The notes: generated by a model not told the origin, from the sequence alone. A stretch of 64,000 nucleotides of DNA from AC-51 sp963749895 (GCA_963749895.1 CAVVOG010000001.1:310001-374000), one strand, 5' to 3'; shown: positions 52,963 through 61,482, counted from the first letter of the stretch. Numbers and translations: made by a program.

Positions 52963-53070
52963 CGGAGCACCGCGTCGCGGAGGCGAAGTCCGGTCGAAAC
53001 CGGCGCTGTCCCGCAACTGTGAGCCCGGCAACGGGCGAGCCAGGCCGCCCTGCGCGACGCACGGCTGAAC
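52963..53070 (+). ncRNA. Cobalamin (B12) riboswitch
   Basis: The conserved core is plain: GAAGTCCGGTCGAAACCGG, then GCTGTCCCGCAACTGTGAG, then GAGCCAGGCCGCCCTGC. The closing stem can form between CCGCGTCGCG (52970-52979) and CGCGACG (53054-53060). It senses adenosyl- or other cobalamin and normally shuts off uptake genes when B12 is plentiful. About 110 nt follow before the first gene, with a repeated ACCCCTCGAG (53072-53081 and 53121-53130) and a GGACCC/GGGTCC hairpin (53100-53115) that may be the expression platform. Confidence 0.93.
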
Positions 53071-53183
53071 GACCCCTCGAGGACGGGGGCACGCCGGCCG
53101 GACCCTCCCGGGTCCAGCCCACCCCTCGAGTCCGAAGGGGGCGTTCCGAAAGGGGCGCGCGGACGCCCGGGAAGGAGCCCCAT

Positions 53184-54185
53184 ATGGGCCGGACCCTCCG
53201 AGGGGTCATGTCTTCGCTGCTCGTCGGTTCCCTCGTGCTCGGCCTCGCGGGGCCGGCCGGAGCGGCGCTCACCGACCAGGAGCGCGCCGAGCGTGCGACC
53301 GGCTTCATCGCCTCGCAGCAGAGGGCCAACGGGTCGTTCCCGGCGTTCTCGGCGATCGGTTCCACCGCGGACGCGGTGCTGGCGTTCGTCGCTGCCGGCA
53401 TCGGGCGGCGTGAGGCCCGCGACGCGCTCGCGTACCTCGAGCGTCAGGTCGAGAAGGGCAACGTCACCGCCGAAGGCCTGAAGTCCAAGGTCCTGCTCGC
53501 ATGGACGAGCGCCGGCCGGGGCGGCCGCACGATCGGCGGCGTGAACCTCGTCCGCGAGCTGCGGAACCTGTGGAGTGACGGCCTGACGCACACCGTCTAC
53601 GACACCGCGCTGACCGTGCTGGCGCTCCGGAGCTCGGGGGCGACCGTCCCGGCCCCTGCGATCGCGCTCCTTCAGGCCGAGCGGTGCCCCGACGGCGGAT
53701 GGGCGTACGACGGCTTCAACGAGGGCGAGGATCAGCATTGCCAGGGCGCCGGTGAGGACTGGTACGCGTCCGACACGAACACGACCGCCCTGGCCGTGAT
53801 GGCGTTGCAGGCGACCGAGCCCACGAAGGCGACGGCCCTGAACGGAACGAGCCCTTGGACGTTCTTCGAGTCGCTGCGCGACGAGACCTACGGCGGCTGG
53901 GGCTACACCTGGGGCTTCGAGACGACCGACGCGAACTCCACCGGGCTCGTCCTCCAGGCCTACGCGGCCGCGGGCCTGGCGACCCCGCCGGGGGCGCGCA
54001 AGGCGCTCCGGCACCTCCAGTACGGACGGTGCGGAGCTTTCGCGTTCACCTGGGAAGGAGACACGAAGGGCGCACCCGACCTCGGCGCGACGATCGGCGC
54101 CGTGCCGGGGCTCCTCCGCCTGCCCTTCCCGTACACCGGCACGATCGAGGGACCGGCGCCCAGGCTTCCGGCCTGTCCGGGATAG
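53184..54185 (+). CDS. Secreted alpha6/alpha6-barrel protein, transcobalamin alpha-domain-like
   Basis: 333 residues. Signal peptide to about residue 28 (LAGPAGAALT). The mature part is made of prenyltransferase/squalene-cyclase-type helical repeats: FIASQQRANGSFPAF, AERCPDGGWAYDG, DTNTTALAVMALQA, YGGWGYTWGFETTDANSTGL and DLGATIGAVPGLL. The same fold forms the large domain of transcobalamin and intrinsic factor. GAAGGAG lies 6 nt before the ATG. First gene under the B12 riboswitch, so B12 capture outside the cell is the natural reading; binding is not proved. Confidence 0.85.
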   Translation: MGRTLRGVMSSLLVGSLVLGLAGPAGAALTDQERAERATGFIASQQRANGSFPAFSAIGSTADAVLAFVAAGIGRREARDALAYLERQVEKGNVTAEGLKSKVLLAWTSAGRGGRTIGGVNLVRELRNLWSDGLTHTVYDTALTVLALRSSGATVPAPAIALLQAERCPDGGWAYDGFNEGEDQHCQGAGEDWYASDTNTTALAVMALQATEPTKATALNGTSPWTFFESLRDETYGGWGYTWGFETTDANSTGLVLQAYAAAGLATPPGARKALRHLQYGRCGAFAFTWEGDTKGAPDLGATIGAVPGLLRLPFPYTGTIEGPAPRLPACPG

Positions 54186-54187
54186 CG

Positions 54188-55039
54188 ATGGCCGCGCGCC
54201 TGCGCCACGGGTTCGTCGCGGTCGCGGTCGTCCTCGCCACGATCGCGCTGCCGGCCGCGACCGGTGGTGTCGTCGCGTGCGCCGGCGAGGGGCCACGGGC
54301 CGGGCTGGTCGTCGACACGGGGGCTCGGGTGATCGAACTGTGCGTGACGCTCGACGCGGCCGAGGTCACCGGCCTGCGACTGATCCAGCTGGCGGCCTCC
54401 CAACACGGGCTGTCGTACGGCTTCGGGCTCGGCGGGGCGGCGGTGTGCCGCATCGACGGCGTGGGACCCGCCGGCAACGACTGCTTCGCTGAGTACCCCG
54501 AGTACTGGGGCTACTGGCACGGCGACGGCCGCGGCGGCTGGACCTGGGCCTCGACCGGGGCCGGCTCGTACCGGGTCGGCGACGGTGACATGGAGGGATG
54601 GGTCTGGGGCTCGGGCGACAGCGGCTCCAGCCACCGGAAGCCTCCCGCGCTCACGATCGACGACGTGTGCGAGCCGGTCACGGAGCCGAGCCCCGAGCCG
54701 ACGCGCGACCCGAAGCCCTCGGCATCACCGACCCGAGCACCCGAACCTTCGGGGAGCCGCAGCACGACCACCCCGGCTCCGGAGGCGTCGTCCTCACCGG
54801 GCACCCCACGCGGCGATGGATCGAAGGATCGCGACCGGACCGGCACGTCGTCGCCGACGCCATCCGCGACCGGGGCGCCGTCGTCGGACGACGAGGGAGC
54901 TCCGGTACTGGCGCTCGGGGCGCCGCCTCCTCCCGGCGACGACCCGCCTGTCGGGCTGTTCGTGGCCGGCCTGCTCGCGATGCTCCTAGGCGCGGGGGGA
55001 TGGCTCCGGCTCCGTTCCCGCGCGAAGGGAGCCGCGTGA
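54188..55039 (+). CDS. Membrane-anchored DUF4430-like protein, transcobalamin beta-domain-like
   Basis: 283 residues. Signal peptide (about 1-28), a DUF4430-like domain (about 32-150: GLRLIQLAASQHGLSYGFGL, CRIDGVG, YWGYWHGDGRGGWTWASTGA, YRVGDGDMEGWVWG), a long Pro/Ser/Thr stalk (about 165-245), then a C-terminal transmembrane helix (VGLFVAGLLAMLLGAGGWL) and basic end. DUF4430 is the small domain that closes over B12 in animal transporters. Start 2 nt after the previous stop. It may tether captured B12 to the membrane. Confidence 0.85.
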   Translation: MAARLRHGFVAVAVVLATIALPAATGGVVACAGEGPRAGLVVDTGARVIELCVTLDAAEVTGLRLIQLAASQHGLSYGFGLGGAAVCRIDGVGPAGNDCFAEYPEYWGYWHGDGRGGWTWASTGAGSYRVGDGDMEGWVWGSGDSGSSHRKPPALTIDDVCEPVTEPSPEPTRDPKPSASPTRAPEPSGSRSTTTPAPEASSSPGTPRGDGSKDRDRTGTSSPTPSATGAPSSDDEGAPVLALGAPPPPGDDPPVGLFVAGLLAMLLGAGGWLRLRSRAKGAA

Positions 55040-55827
55040 GGACCGGGCTCCATCCAGGGGCATGGATCGCCTGGGCCAGCGGAGCGGGCATGGTGGCGTT
55101 CGTCACGACCGACCCCGTGTACCTGCTCCTGCTGTGGGCGGTGGCGTGGTTCGTCTACGCGACGCATCGGGTGCCGGGCCCCGAGGCACGGTCCTTCCGA
55201 CTGTTCCTGATCGCGGCGCTCGTCACGGTGGGGCTGCGCACCGGCCTCGTGCTCCTGGGAACGGTGAACGCGGCGAACGTGGCGTTCGCGTTCCTCGAGG
55301 GGCTCCGTCTGGCCACGATCCTCGTGATCTTCGGGACCTTCAACGCGGTCACCGACCCGTTCGGGGTCGTGCGCCTCGCGCCGCGTCGGTTCCACGAACC
55401 GGCGCTCGCCGCCGCGCTCGCGTTGTCGATCGCGCCGCGGACCGTAGCGAGCGTCGCACGGGTCCGCGAGGCCCAGCGCCTCCGCGGGATCCAGGTGTCC
55501 CCCCTGCGGTCGCTCCCGGCCCTCGCGGTGCCGGTGCTGGAGGCAGGGATGGAACAGGCCGTGACGCTCGCGGAGTCGATGGACGCGCGCGGTCACGGCC
55601 GCGGCCGGCGGTCGCGGTATCGACCCCAGCGGTGGTCGGCGCCGGCCGCGGCGATCGTCGCCGGCTCCCTCACCGCCGCTCTCGTGTTCCTCTCGGCCTC
55701 GTTCGGCGGGTGGGCCGTGCTGCATCCGCCGACGTCGCCGCTCGGGTGGCCGGAGGTCGACCCGGTGCTGCTCGGAGCGATCGCGCTGCTCGCCCTCCCC
55801 GGCTTCGTGAAGGGAGCCGAGCGGTGA
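55036..55827 (+). CDS. ecfT: ECF transporter T component (EcfT)
   Basis: 263 residues from GTG overlapping the previous stop (GTGA). Four to six hydrophobic helices; the EcfT coupling motifs are visible as REAQRLRGIQ and ESMDARGHGR (the Ala-Arg-Gly helices that contact the ATPases). It links the S component to the ATPase pair in energy-coupling-factor importers. Confidence 0.9.
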   Translation: MRTGLHPGAWIAWASGAGMVAFVTTDPVYLLLLWAVAWFVYATHRVPGPEARSFRLFLIAALVTVGLRTGLVLLGTVNAANVAFAFLEGLRLATILVIFGTFNAVTDPFGVVRLAPRRFHEPALAAALALSIAPRTVASVARVREAQRLRGIQVSPLRSLPALAVPVLEAGMEQAVTLAESMDARGHGRGRRSRYRPQRWSAPAAAIVAGSLTAALVFLSASFGGWAVLHPPTSPLGWPEVDPVLLGAIALLALPGFVKGAER

Positions 55828-57392
55828 GCGCGCCGGCGATCCGGGCCGAGAGCGTCACGTTCACGTACCCGGATGCTCCCGGGCCTGCCCTCGACGCCGT
55901 CGAGCTCTCGCTCCCCGACGGGGCGTTCGCCCTGGCACTCGGACCGACGGGGGCGGGGAAGTCCACGTTCCTGCGGTGCACGAACGGGCTCGTCCCCCAC
56001 TTCACCGGGGGGACGTTCACCGGCCACGTCCACGTCGCGGGACGCGACACCCTGTCCGAGGCGCCCCGCCGCCTCGCCGACGTCGTCGCGTTCGTCCCCC
56101 AAGACCCGGCATCGTCGTTCGTGCTCGACAAGGTCGAAGACGAACTGGCCTACGGGATGGAGAACCTCGGCGTCGACCCGACCCGCATGCGCCGCCGGGT
56201 CGAGGAGATGCTCGATCTGCTCGACCTCACGTCGATGCGCGACCGGAGCGTTCGGACCCTGTCGGGCGGCGAGCGTCAGCGGGTCGCGATCGGCGCAGCG
56301 ATGGCGGCCGGACCGCGGATCCTCGTGCTCGACGAGCCGACCTCGCAGCTCGACCCGCAGGGCGCCGAGCACGTGATGGCTGCCCTGCAGCGACTGGTCC
56401 ACGACCACGGGATGACGGTCCTGCTCGCCGAACATCGTCTGGAGCGCGTCGCGGGCTGGGTCGACGTGGCCCTCGGGTTCGACCGCGGTCGGGTGAGCGT
56501 GGGCGCGCCTGCCGAGGTGATCCATGCCCTGGCGGTCGGGCCTCCCGTCGCCCGGCTCGGCAGGCTGGTCGGCTGGAGCCCGGTCCCGCTCACGGTGCGC
56601 GACGCGAGGGCCCGGGGGAGGATCCTCGCGGCGCCCGCCATCGGGAACGGCCACACGACCGGAGAGGTCGTCGCCGAGATGCGCGGGGTCGACGCCACCT
56701 ACGGCGCCGCCACCGCCCTGCGTGGGATCGACCTCGCGGTCCGACAGGGCGAGGTCGTCGCGCTCATGGGCAGGAACGGCGCGGGGAAGTCCACGCTGCT
56801 GCGGACGCTGGCCGGCGTCCACGATCCGGCGGCGGGTGAGGTCCGGGTGCTGGGGCGACCACCGCGGCCGGGCGTCGACGTCGGTCTGTGCCCCCAGGAG
56901 CCCGAGTCGGTCCTGTACACCGACTCCGTCGAACACGAGGTCCGTGCGACGCTCGCCGCGCGCGGGTTGCCCGATGCCGCCGCACCGTGGCTCGAGCGGC
57001 TCGGGATCGTCGAGCTCGCCCCGCGGCACCCGCGGGACCTGAGCGCGGGGCAGCGCCTGCTGGTGGCCACCGCGGCGATCGCCGCGACCGACGCCCCGAT
57101 GCTGCTCCTCGACGAACCGACCCGCGGTCTCGACCCGGAGTCGAAGGAGCGGCTCGTCCGGTTCCTTCGGTCCCGGGCGGCCGACGGCCGTGCCTCGATC
57201 GTCGCCACGCACGACGTCGAGCTCGCGGCGAGCGTCGCCACCAGGATCGTGATGCTCGCGGGCGGCGAGGTGATCGCCGACGGCGACCCCTCGACCGTGC
57301 TCGGCGACTCCCACGTGTTCGCGCCGCAGATGACCCGGGTGTTCGGCCCGGGCTGGCTGACCCCCGAGCAGGTCGCGGAGGCGATGACGTGA
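55824..57392 (+). CDS. ecfA: ECF transporter ATPase, two fused nucleotide-binding domains
   Basis: 522 residues with two ABC domains. First: Walker A GPTGAGKST (40-48), signature TLSGGERQRVAIG, Walker B ILVLDEPTSQLDP, H-loop LLAEHRLERV. Second (from about 285): Walker A GRNGAGKST, an altered signature DLSAGQRLLVA, Walker B LLLDEPTRGLDP, VATHDVEL. Replaces the usual EcfA1 and EcfA2. GTG start overlaps ecfT; the stop overlaps the S component gene. Confidence 0.92.
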   Translation: MSAPAIRAESVTFTYPDAPGPALDAVELSLPDGAFALALGPTGAGKSTFLRCTNGLVPHFTGGTFTGHVHVAGRDTLSEAPRRLADVVAFVPQDPASSFVLDKVEDELAYGMENLGVDPTRMRRRVEEMLDLLDLTSMRDRSVRTLSGGERQRVAIGAAMAAGPRILVLDEPTSQLDPQGAEHVMAALQRLVHDHGMTVLLAEHRLERVAGWVDVALGFDRGRVSVGAPAEVIHALAVGPPVARLGRLVGWSPVPLTVRDARARGRILAAPAIGNGHTTGEVVAEMRGVDATYGAATALRGIDLAVRQGEVVALMGRNGAGKSTLLRTLAGVHDPAAGEVRVLGRPPRPGVDVGLCPQEPESVLYTDSVEHEVRATLAARGLPDAAAPWLERLGIVELAPRHPRDLSAGQRLLVATAAIAATDAPMLLLDEPTRGLDPESKERLVRFLRSRAADGRASIVATHDVELAASVATRIVMLAGGEVIADGDPSTVLGDSHVFAPQMTRVFGPGWLTPEQVAEAMT

Positions 57393-58192
57393 GCGTCGCG
57401 CTCGCCTCCCCCTCGCTCGGCAGCCCGACGGCGACCCGGACGCGCACCGCGCTCCTGGTCGTCGCGAACGTGATCGGCCTGACCGCGTTCCTGTGGCCGT
57501 TCGCCCTCCCGGCGATCGCCGGACCCGCCCTCGAGAACCACCAGGTCGACGGGCCGTGGCTGCTGTTCGCGCTGGGAGGGATCCTCACCGCGCTGCTCCT
57601 GCTCGAGCTTGGGCGGGGCGGGCTGGGGCCGAAGGTGGTCGCGCTGCTCGGGGTCCTGGGAGCCGCGATGGTGGCGCTTCGGCTCCCGGGGTTCGTCGCG
57701 GGGTTCAGCGCGATGTTCATCGTCGTGCTGGTGGCGGGCAACGCGTTCGGCCCGGCGTTCGGGTTCCTGCTCGGGGCGGTCGGGACCTTCGCCAGCGGCC
57801 TGTTCGTCGGCGGACTGGGGCCGTGGCTCCCGTTCCAGATGGTCGCGGTCGGCTGGGTCGGTGCCGGGGCCGGTCTCCTGCCCCACGGCGAGCGGTGGCG
57901 CACCCGCTTGCTGTGGCTGGCCGCGTACGGGGCGGTCGCCGGCTATCTCTACGGCGCGGTGATGAACCTGTGGTCGTGGCCCTTCCTCGTCGACGGCTCC
58001 GCGTGGGCGTGGGACCCGTCCGCGGGACCGGCGGCGAACCTGCGGAACTATCTCCGCTTCTACGCCGTGACTTCGCTCTGGTGGGACACGGCCCGTGCGA
58101 TCGGCAACGTGGCCCTCGTGCTCGTCCTGGGCAAGCCGCTGCTGTCCGCCCTGGACCGGGCGGCACGGCGGATGCACCTCGAGGTGGGCTGA
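57389..58192 (+). CDS. ECF transporter S component, probably for cobalamin
   Basis: 267 residues, about seven to eight hydrophobic helices (LLFALGGILTALLLLELG, AGNAFGPAFGFLLGAVGTFA, YGAVAGYLYGAVMNLWSWPF). It has the GxxxGFLxGAxG-type pattern of S components. It does not start with the MHIMEG motif of cobalt CbiM, so uptake of the whole vitamin (or cobinamide) rather than Co2+ is more likely, given the riboswitch. Last gene of the operon; GTG start overlaps ecfA. Confidence 0.87.
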   Translation: MSVALASPSLGSPTATRTRTALLVVANVIGLTAFLWPFALPAIAGPALENHQVDGPWLLFALGGILTALLLLELGRGGLGPKVVALLGVLGAAMVALRLPGFVAGFSAMFIVVLVAGNAFGPAFGFLLGAVGTFASGLFVGGLGPWLPFQMVAVGWVGAGAGLLPHGERWRTRLLWLAAYGAVAGYLYGAVMNLWSWPFLVDGSAWAWDPSAGPAANLRNYLRFYAVTSLWWDTARAIGNVALVLVLGKPLLSALDRAARRMHLEVG

Positions 58193-58197
58193 CCGGC

Positions 58198-58203
58198 TAC
58201 GCT
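58198..58203 (+). promoter_or_regulatory. -10 box, leaderless promoter
   Basis: TACGCT lies 8 nt before the ATG at 58212, giving the following pair its own promoter outside the B12 operon. Confidence 0.55.
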
Positions 58204-58211
58204 GCCGGGCC

Positions 58212-58877
58212 ATGAGCCAGGCCCCGACCGAGCGCACGAGGATCCACCGGCACCCCGAGCGGGGCGACCACTCGATCGCGACGGTCCAGCGCGTGCTCGA
58301 CGATGCGTTGATCTGCACCGTGGCCTGGGTCGACGTCGAAGGGAGACCGCGCGCGCTCCCGACGATCCAGGCCCGGGTCGACGACATGCTCTACCTGCAC
58401 GGCTCACGCGCGGCGCGCGCGTGGAAGGCGATCGCCGCAGGCACGGAGGTGTGCGTGACCGCGACCGTCGTGGACGAACTGGTCCTGGCTCGTACGTCGC
58501 CGCACCACTCGATGAACTACCGCAGCGTCGTCCTGTACGGACACGCTCGCGAGGTGACCGACGAGGCAGAGCGGTACGCGGCGGCGAAGGCGATCACCCG
58601 ACACGTGCTGCCCGGGCGCGAGGACGACGCCGCCGAGCCGGGCGACCGCGACTGGCGCGAGACGTTGATCGTGGCGATGCCGATCGACGAGGCGAGCGCC
58701 AAGGTCCGCACCGGCCCCCCCGTGGACGATGAGGGCGACCTCAACCTCGACGTGTGGGCCGGCACCCTTCCGTTGCGGACCGTGGTCGGCGAACCGACCG
58801 ACGCCCCCGACCTCGGGCCGGGCATCGCGCGCCCCGCCTACCTGGGCGCCGAAGGAGAGGAGCTCCCCCGACCGTGA
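58212..58877 (+). CDS. Pyridoxamine 5'-phosphate oxidase-like flavin-binding protein 1
   Basis: 221 residues of the FMN/F420-binding split-barrel fold. ALICTVAWVDVEGRPRALPT, LYLHGSRAARAWKAIAAG, VLARTSPHHSMNYRSVVLYG and HAREVTDEAERYAA mark the family. Members bind FMN, F420 or haem; the substrate is unknown. Its stop overlaps the next, paralogous gene. Confidence 0.85.
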   Translation: MSQAPTERTRIHRHPERGDHSIATVQRVLDDALICTVAWVDVEGRPRALPTIQARVDDMLYLHGSRAARAWKAIAAGTEVCVTATVVDELVLARTSPHHSMNYRSVVLYGHAREVTDEAERYAAAKAITRHVLPGREDDAAEPGDRDWRETLIVAMPIDEASAKVRTGPPVDDEGDLNLDVWAGTLPLRTVVGEPTDAPDLGPGIARPAYLGAEGEELPRP

Positions 58878-59533
58878 GCGACGCCCCCACCCCGCGGACC
58901 CGCGTCCGCCGCCTGCCCGAGCTCGCTGCGTACGACCGTGCCACGATCGACCCGATCGTCGACGAGGCCCTCTACTGCCACCTGGCGTGGGTCGGCCCCG
59001 ACGGCGACCCACGCGTGATCCCGACGATCCACACGCGGATCGGCGACTCGCTCTACGTCCACGGGTCGGCCGCCTCGTCGACCCTGCGAGGGATCAAGGG
59101 CGGGGCCCCGGTCGCGGTGTGCATCACCCTCCTCGACGGGATCCAGTTCGCGCGCTCGATGTTCGAGCATTCGATGAGCTACCGGACGGTGATCGTGTAC
59201 GGGAGGGCGGAGGAGGTCACCGATCCGCTGGAGCTCGAGCGGGTCTTCGACGCGATCACCGACCAGGTGGCGCCGGGGCGCTCGCGCGACGCCCGACGCC
59301 CCACCCCCGACGAGATCCGCCAGACCACCTTCGTCAAGATCCCGATCGCCGAGGCGAGCGCCAAGGTCAGCGCCGGGTTCCCCGAGGACGCAGAGGCCGA
59401 CCTCGACCTCGACGTCTGGGCCGGGGTGCTCCCGCTGAGGCTCGTGGCCGGCGAGCCGGAGCCGTCGCCGGACCTCCGACCCGGTATCGCGACCCCCGAC
59501 TACGTCTCGGGCTGGCGTCGCCCGTCCGGCTGA
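58874..59533 (+). CDS. Pyridoxamine 5'-phosphate oxidase-like flavin-binding protein 2
   Basis: 219 residues from GTG overlapping the previous TGA. Clear tandem paralogue of the preceding gene: ALYCHLAWVGPDGDPRVIPT, LYVHGSAASSTLRGIKGG, FARSMFEHSMSYRTVIVYGR, and the shared DEASAKV/AEASAKV-S and LDVWAG-LPL blocks. Probably works with it or as a heterodimer. Confidence 0.85.
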   Translation: MSDAPTPRTRVRRLPELAAYDRATIDPIVDEALYCHLAWVGPDGDPRVIPTIHTRIGDSLYVHGSAASSTLRGIKGGAPVAVCITLLDGIQFARSMFEHSMSYRTVIVYGRAEEVTDPLELERVFDAITDQVAPGRSRDARRPTPDEIRQTTFVKIPIAEASAKVSAGFPEDAEADLDLDVWAGVLPLRLVAGEPEPSPDLRPGIATPDYVSGWRRPSG

Positions 59534-59548
59534 GCAGCCCACCTCGGA

Positions 59549-59610
59549 TTGACAGACCGCTCTGCCTCGTGGGATACATATGTTGTCCCGATATAGCGGG
59601 CCGATATATC
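59549..59610 (+). promoter_or_regulatory. padR-ino1 promoter with palindromic operators
   Basis: A full TTGACA -35 (59549-59554) is followed by an AT-rich stretch, rare in this DNA. It holds ACATATGT (59576-59583), CCCGATATAGCGGG (59587-59600) and GATATATC (59603-59610), three palindromic elements likely bound by the PadR protein. The exact -10 is not decidable (GATACA, ATACAT or TACATA). Confidence 0.65.
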
Positions 59611-59630
59611 ACGAGAGGAGCGGACCCCAG

Positions 59631-60215
59631 ATGATCGAGATCGCGGTGCTCGGGCTGTTGAAGGAGCAGCCGATGCACGGCTATCAGCTCTCGCAGGAGC
59701 TCGCCGACCAACAGGGCGGCCTGTTCCGTGTCAGCTTCGGGTCCCTGTATCCCACGCTGCGACGGCTGGAAGGCGACGGCGCGATCGAGCGGGACGCGAG
59801 CGATCGCACCGGCGGCCGGCGCAAGACCGTGTATCGCATCACGCCCGAGGGAGAACGGCTGTTCCTGGAGTGGCTCGCCGAGCCCCAGGACGACCAGGCC
59901 GAGGACACCCGGTTCCGGCTGCGCGTCGCCTTCTTCCGCTACCTCCCGCCCGAGACACGGGTCCGGTTGCTCGAACGGCGCCGCCAGCGCCTGGAGCAGC
60001 GGCTCGACGAGGTCAAGGCGCACTTGCGCGATCCAGGCGACGACGACGATTATCAGCAAGCGCTCGTGGAGCACGCACGATCGGCAACCGAGGCGGACAT
60101 CGCCTGGCTGACCGGGCTCATCCACCGCGAGCGGGCCACCTACGACATCACCGCCCCCGTGGGCGACCGGCGTCGCGCGAGCGCGACGCTCCGCAGGAAG
60201 GAGCATTCCGCATGA
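59631..60215 (+). CDS. PadR-family transcriptional regulator
   Basis: 194 residues from ATG 59631 (an upstream ATG at 59580 lies inside the promoter). Winged helix: IEIAVLGLLKEQPMHGYQLS, SFGSLYPTLRRLEGDGAI, RTGGRRKTVYRITPEGERLF; then a C-terminal coiled coil (LERRRQRLEQRLDEVKAHL). Its stop overlaps the ino1 start (ATGA). In mycobacteria a PadR gene also adjoins ino1. Autoregulation is likely. Confidence 0.92.
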   Translation: MIEIAVLGLLKEQPMHGYQLSQELADQQGGLFRVSFGSLYPTLRRLEGDGAIERDASDRTGGRRKTVYRITPEGERLFLEWLAEPQDDQAEDTRFRLRVAFFRYLPPETRVRLLERRRQRLEQRLDEVKAHLRDPGDDDDYQQALVEHARSATEADIAWLTGLIHRERATYDITAPVGDRRRASATLRRKEHSA

Positions 60216-61330
60216 CCGAAGTCCGCATCGCCATCGTGGGCGTGGGCAACTGCGCCTCGTCGCTGGTCCAAGGCCTCACCTACTACGAAGACGCGAACCC
60301 CACCGACCGCGTGCCCGGCCTGATGCACGTCGACCTGGGCGGCTACCACGTCGGCGACGTGAAGGTCGTGGCGGCGTTCGACGTGGACGCGAACAAGGTC
60401 GGCAAGGACGCAGCCGACGCCATCTTCGTCGCTCCGAACAACACGATCCGGTTCTCCGAGGTCCCGCCGCTCGGCGTGACGGTGAGCCGCGGCCGCACGC
60501 TCGACGGGCTCGGCACCTATTACCGGGAGACCGTCGTGGAGTCCCCCGAGCCCGAGGTCGACGTCGTCCAGGTCCTGAGGGACACGCAGGCCGACGTGCT
60601 CGTGTGCTACCTGCCCGTGGGCTCCGAGGAGGCCGACCGCTTCTACGCCCAGTGCGCGATCGACGCGCAGGTCGCCTTCGTGAACGCGCTCCCGGTCTTC
60701 ATCGCGAGCGACCCTACGTGGGCGAAGAAGTTCGCCGACGCCGGCGTGCCGATCGTGGGCGACGACATCAAGTCGCAGGTCGGCGCCACGATCACCCACC
60801 GTGTGCTCGCGAAGCTCTTCGAGGACCGCGGCGTCGAGCTGGACCGGACGTACCAGCTCAACTTCGGCGGCAACATGGACTTCAAGAACATGCTCGAGCG
60901 CGAGCGTCTGATCTCGAAGAAGATCTCGAAGACCCAGTCGGTCCAGTCGCAGCTCGAGGAGCCGCTCGACAAGGACGACATCCACATCGGACCGAGCGAC
61001 CACGTGCCGTGGCTCGAGGACCGCAAGTGGGCGATGATCCGCCTCGAGGGAAGGAACTTCGGCGACGTGCCGCTCACGATCGAGATGAAGCTCGAGGTCT
61101 GGGACTCCCCGAACTCTGCCGGCGTGATCATCGACGCGGTGCGCTGCGCGAAGCTCGCGAAGGACCGCGGGATCGGCGGCCCGATCATCGGGCCGAGCGC
61201 CTACTTCATGAAGAGCCCGCCGGTGCAGTTCACCGACGACATGGCCCGCGAGATGGTCGAGGAGTTCATCCTGGGCACCGGTGAGTCCGTCAACGCCGAC
61301 TGGACCGACTTCTTCGACGTGAAGGCGTAG
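60212..61330 (+). CDS. ino1: Inositol-3-phosphate synthase
   Basis: 372 residues of the short actinobacterial/archaeal type. NAD-binding IAIVGVGNCASSLVQGL near the N-terminus, LMHVDLGGYHVGDVKVVAAF, the catalytic-domain phrases GDDIKSQVGATITHRVL and LNFGGNMDFKNMLERERL, and C-terminal GPSAYFMKSPP. It converts glucose 6-phosphate to inositol 3-phosphate, the first step to phosphatidylinositol and mycothiol. AAGGAG lies 8 nt upstream. Confidence 0.96.
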   Translation: MTEVRIAIVGVGNCASSLVQGLTYYEDANPTDRVPGLMHVDLGGYHVGDVKVVAAFDVDANKVGKDAADAIFVAPNNTIRFSEVPPLGVTVSRGRTLDGLGTYYRETVVESPEPEVDVVQVLRDTQADVLVCYLPVGSEEADRFYAQCAIDAQVAFVNALPVFIASDPTWAKKFADAGVPIVGDDIKSQVGATITHRVLAKLFEDRGVELDRTYQLNFGGNMDFKNMLERERLISKKISKTQSVQSQLEEPLDKDDIHIGPSDHVPWLEDRKWAMIRLEGRNFGDVPLTIEMKLEVWDSPNSAGVIIDAVRCAKLAKDRGIGGPIIGPSAYFMKSPPVQFTDDMAREMVEEFILGTGESVNADWTDFFDVKA

Positions 61331-61359
61331 CCCGTGGTCGGACGGGGGGCGGACGGAGG

Positions 61360-61482
61360 AGCCCCTTCTGGGGCCGTGGACGGGATCGCGACACCTCTCC
61401 GAAGGCGCGCAACAGCCTGATCGCGATCTGCCTCGTCGTGTTGTTCTTCGCGGTGCTGATCGTCTGGGCGATGTCGAACTGA
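61360..61482 (+). CDS. Tiny membrane protein 1, no canonical start
   Basis: An open reading stretch encoding about 40 residues: SPFWGRGRDRDTSPKARNS followed by a hydrophobic helix (LIAICLVVLFFAVLIVWAM) and stop. It is clearly similar to the next small gene (WGRxR, then helix ending LIVWA). GGAGGA stands at 61355-61360 but no in-frame ATG, GTG or TTG follows before the helix. It may use an unusual start or have lost its own. Confidence 0.5.
   Translation, partial: SPFWGRGRDRDTSPKARNSLIAICLVVLFFAVLIVWAMSN

Noticed and set aside
55824..58192. ECF system as a cobalt (CbiMNQO) transporter
   Set aside because: The S component lacks the CbiM N-terminal MHIMEG-type metal motif and there is no CbiN; the transcobalamin-like partners point to the vitamin itself.
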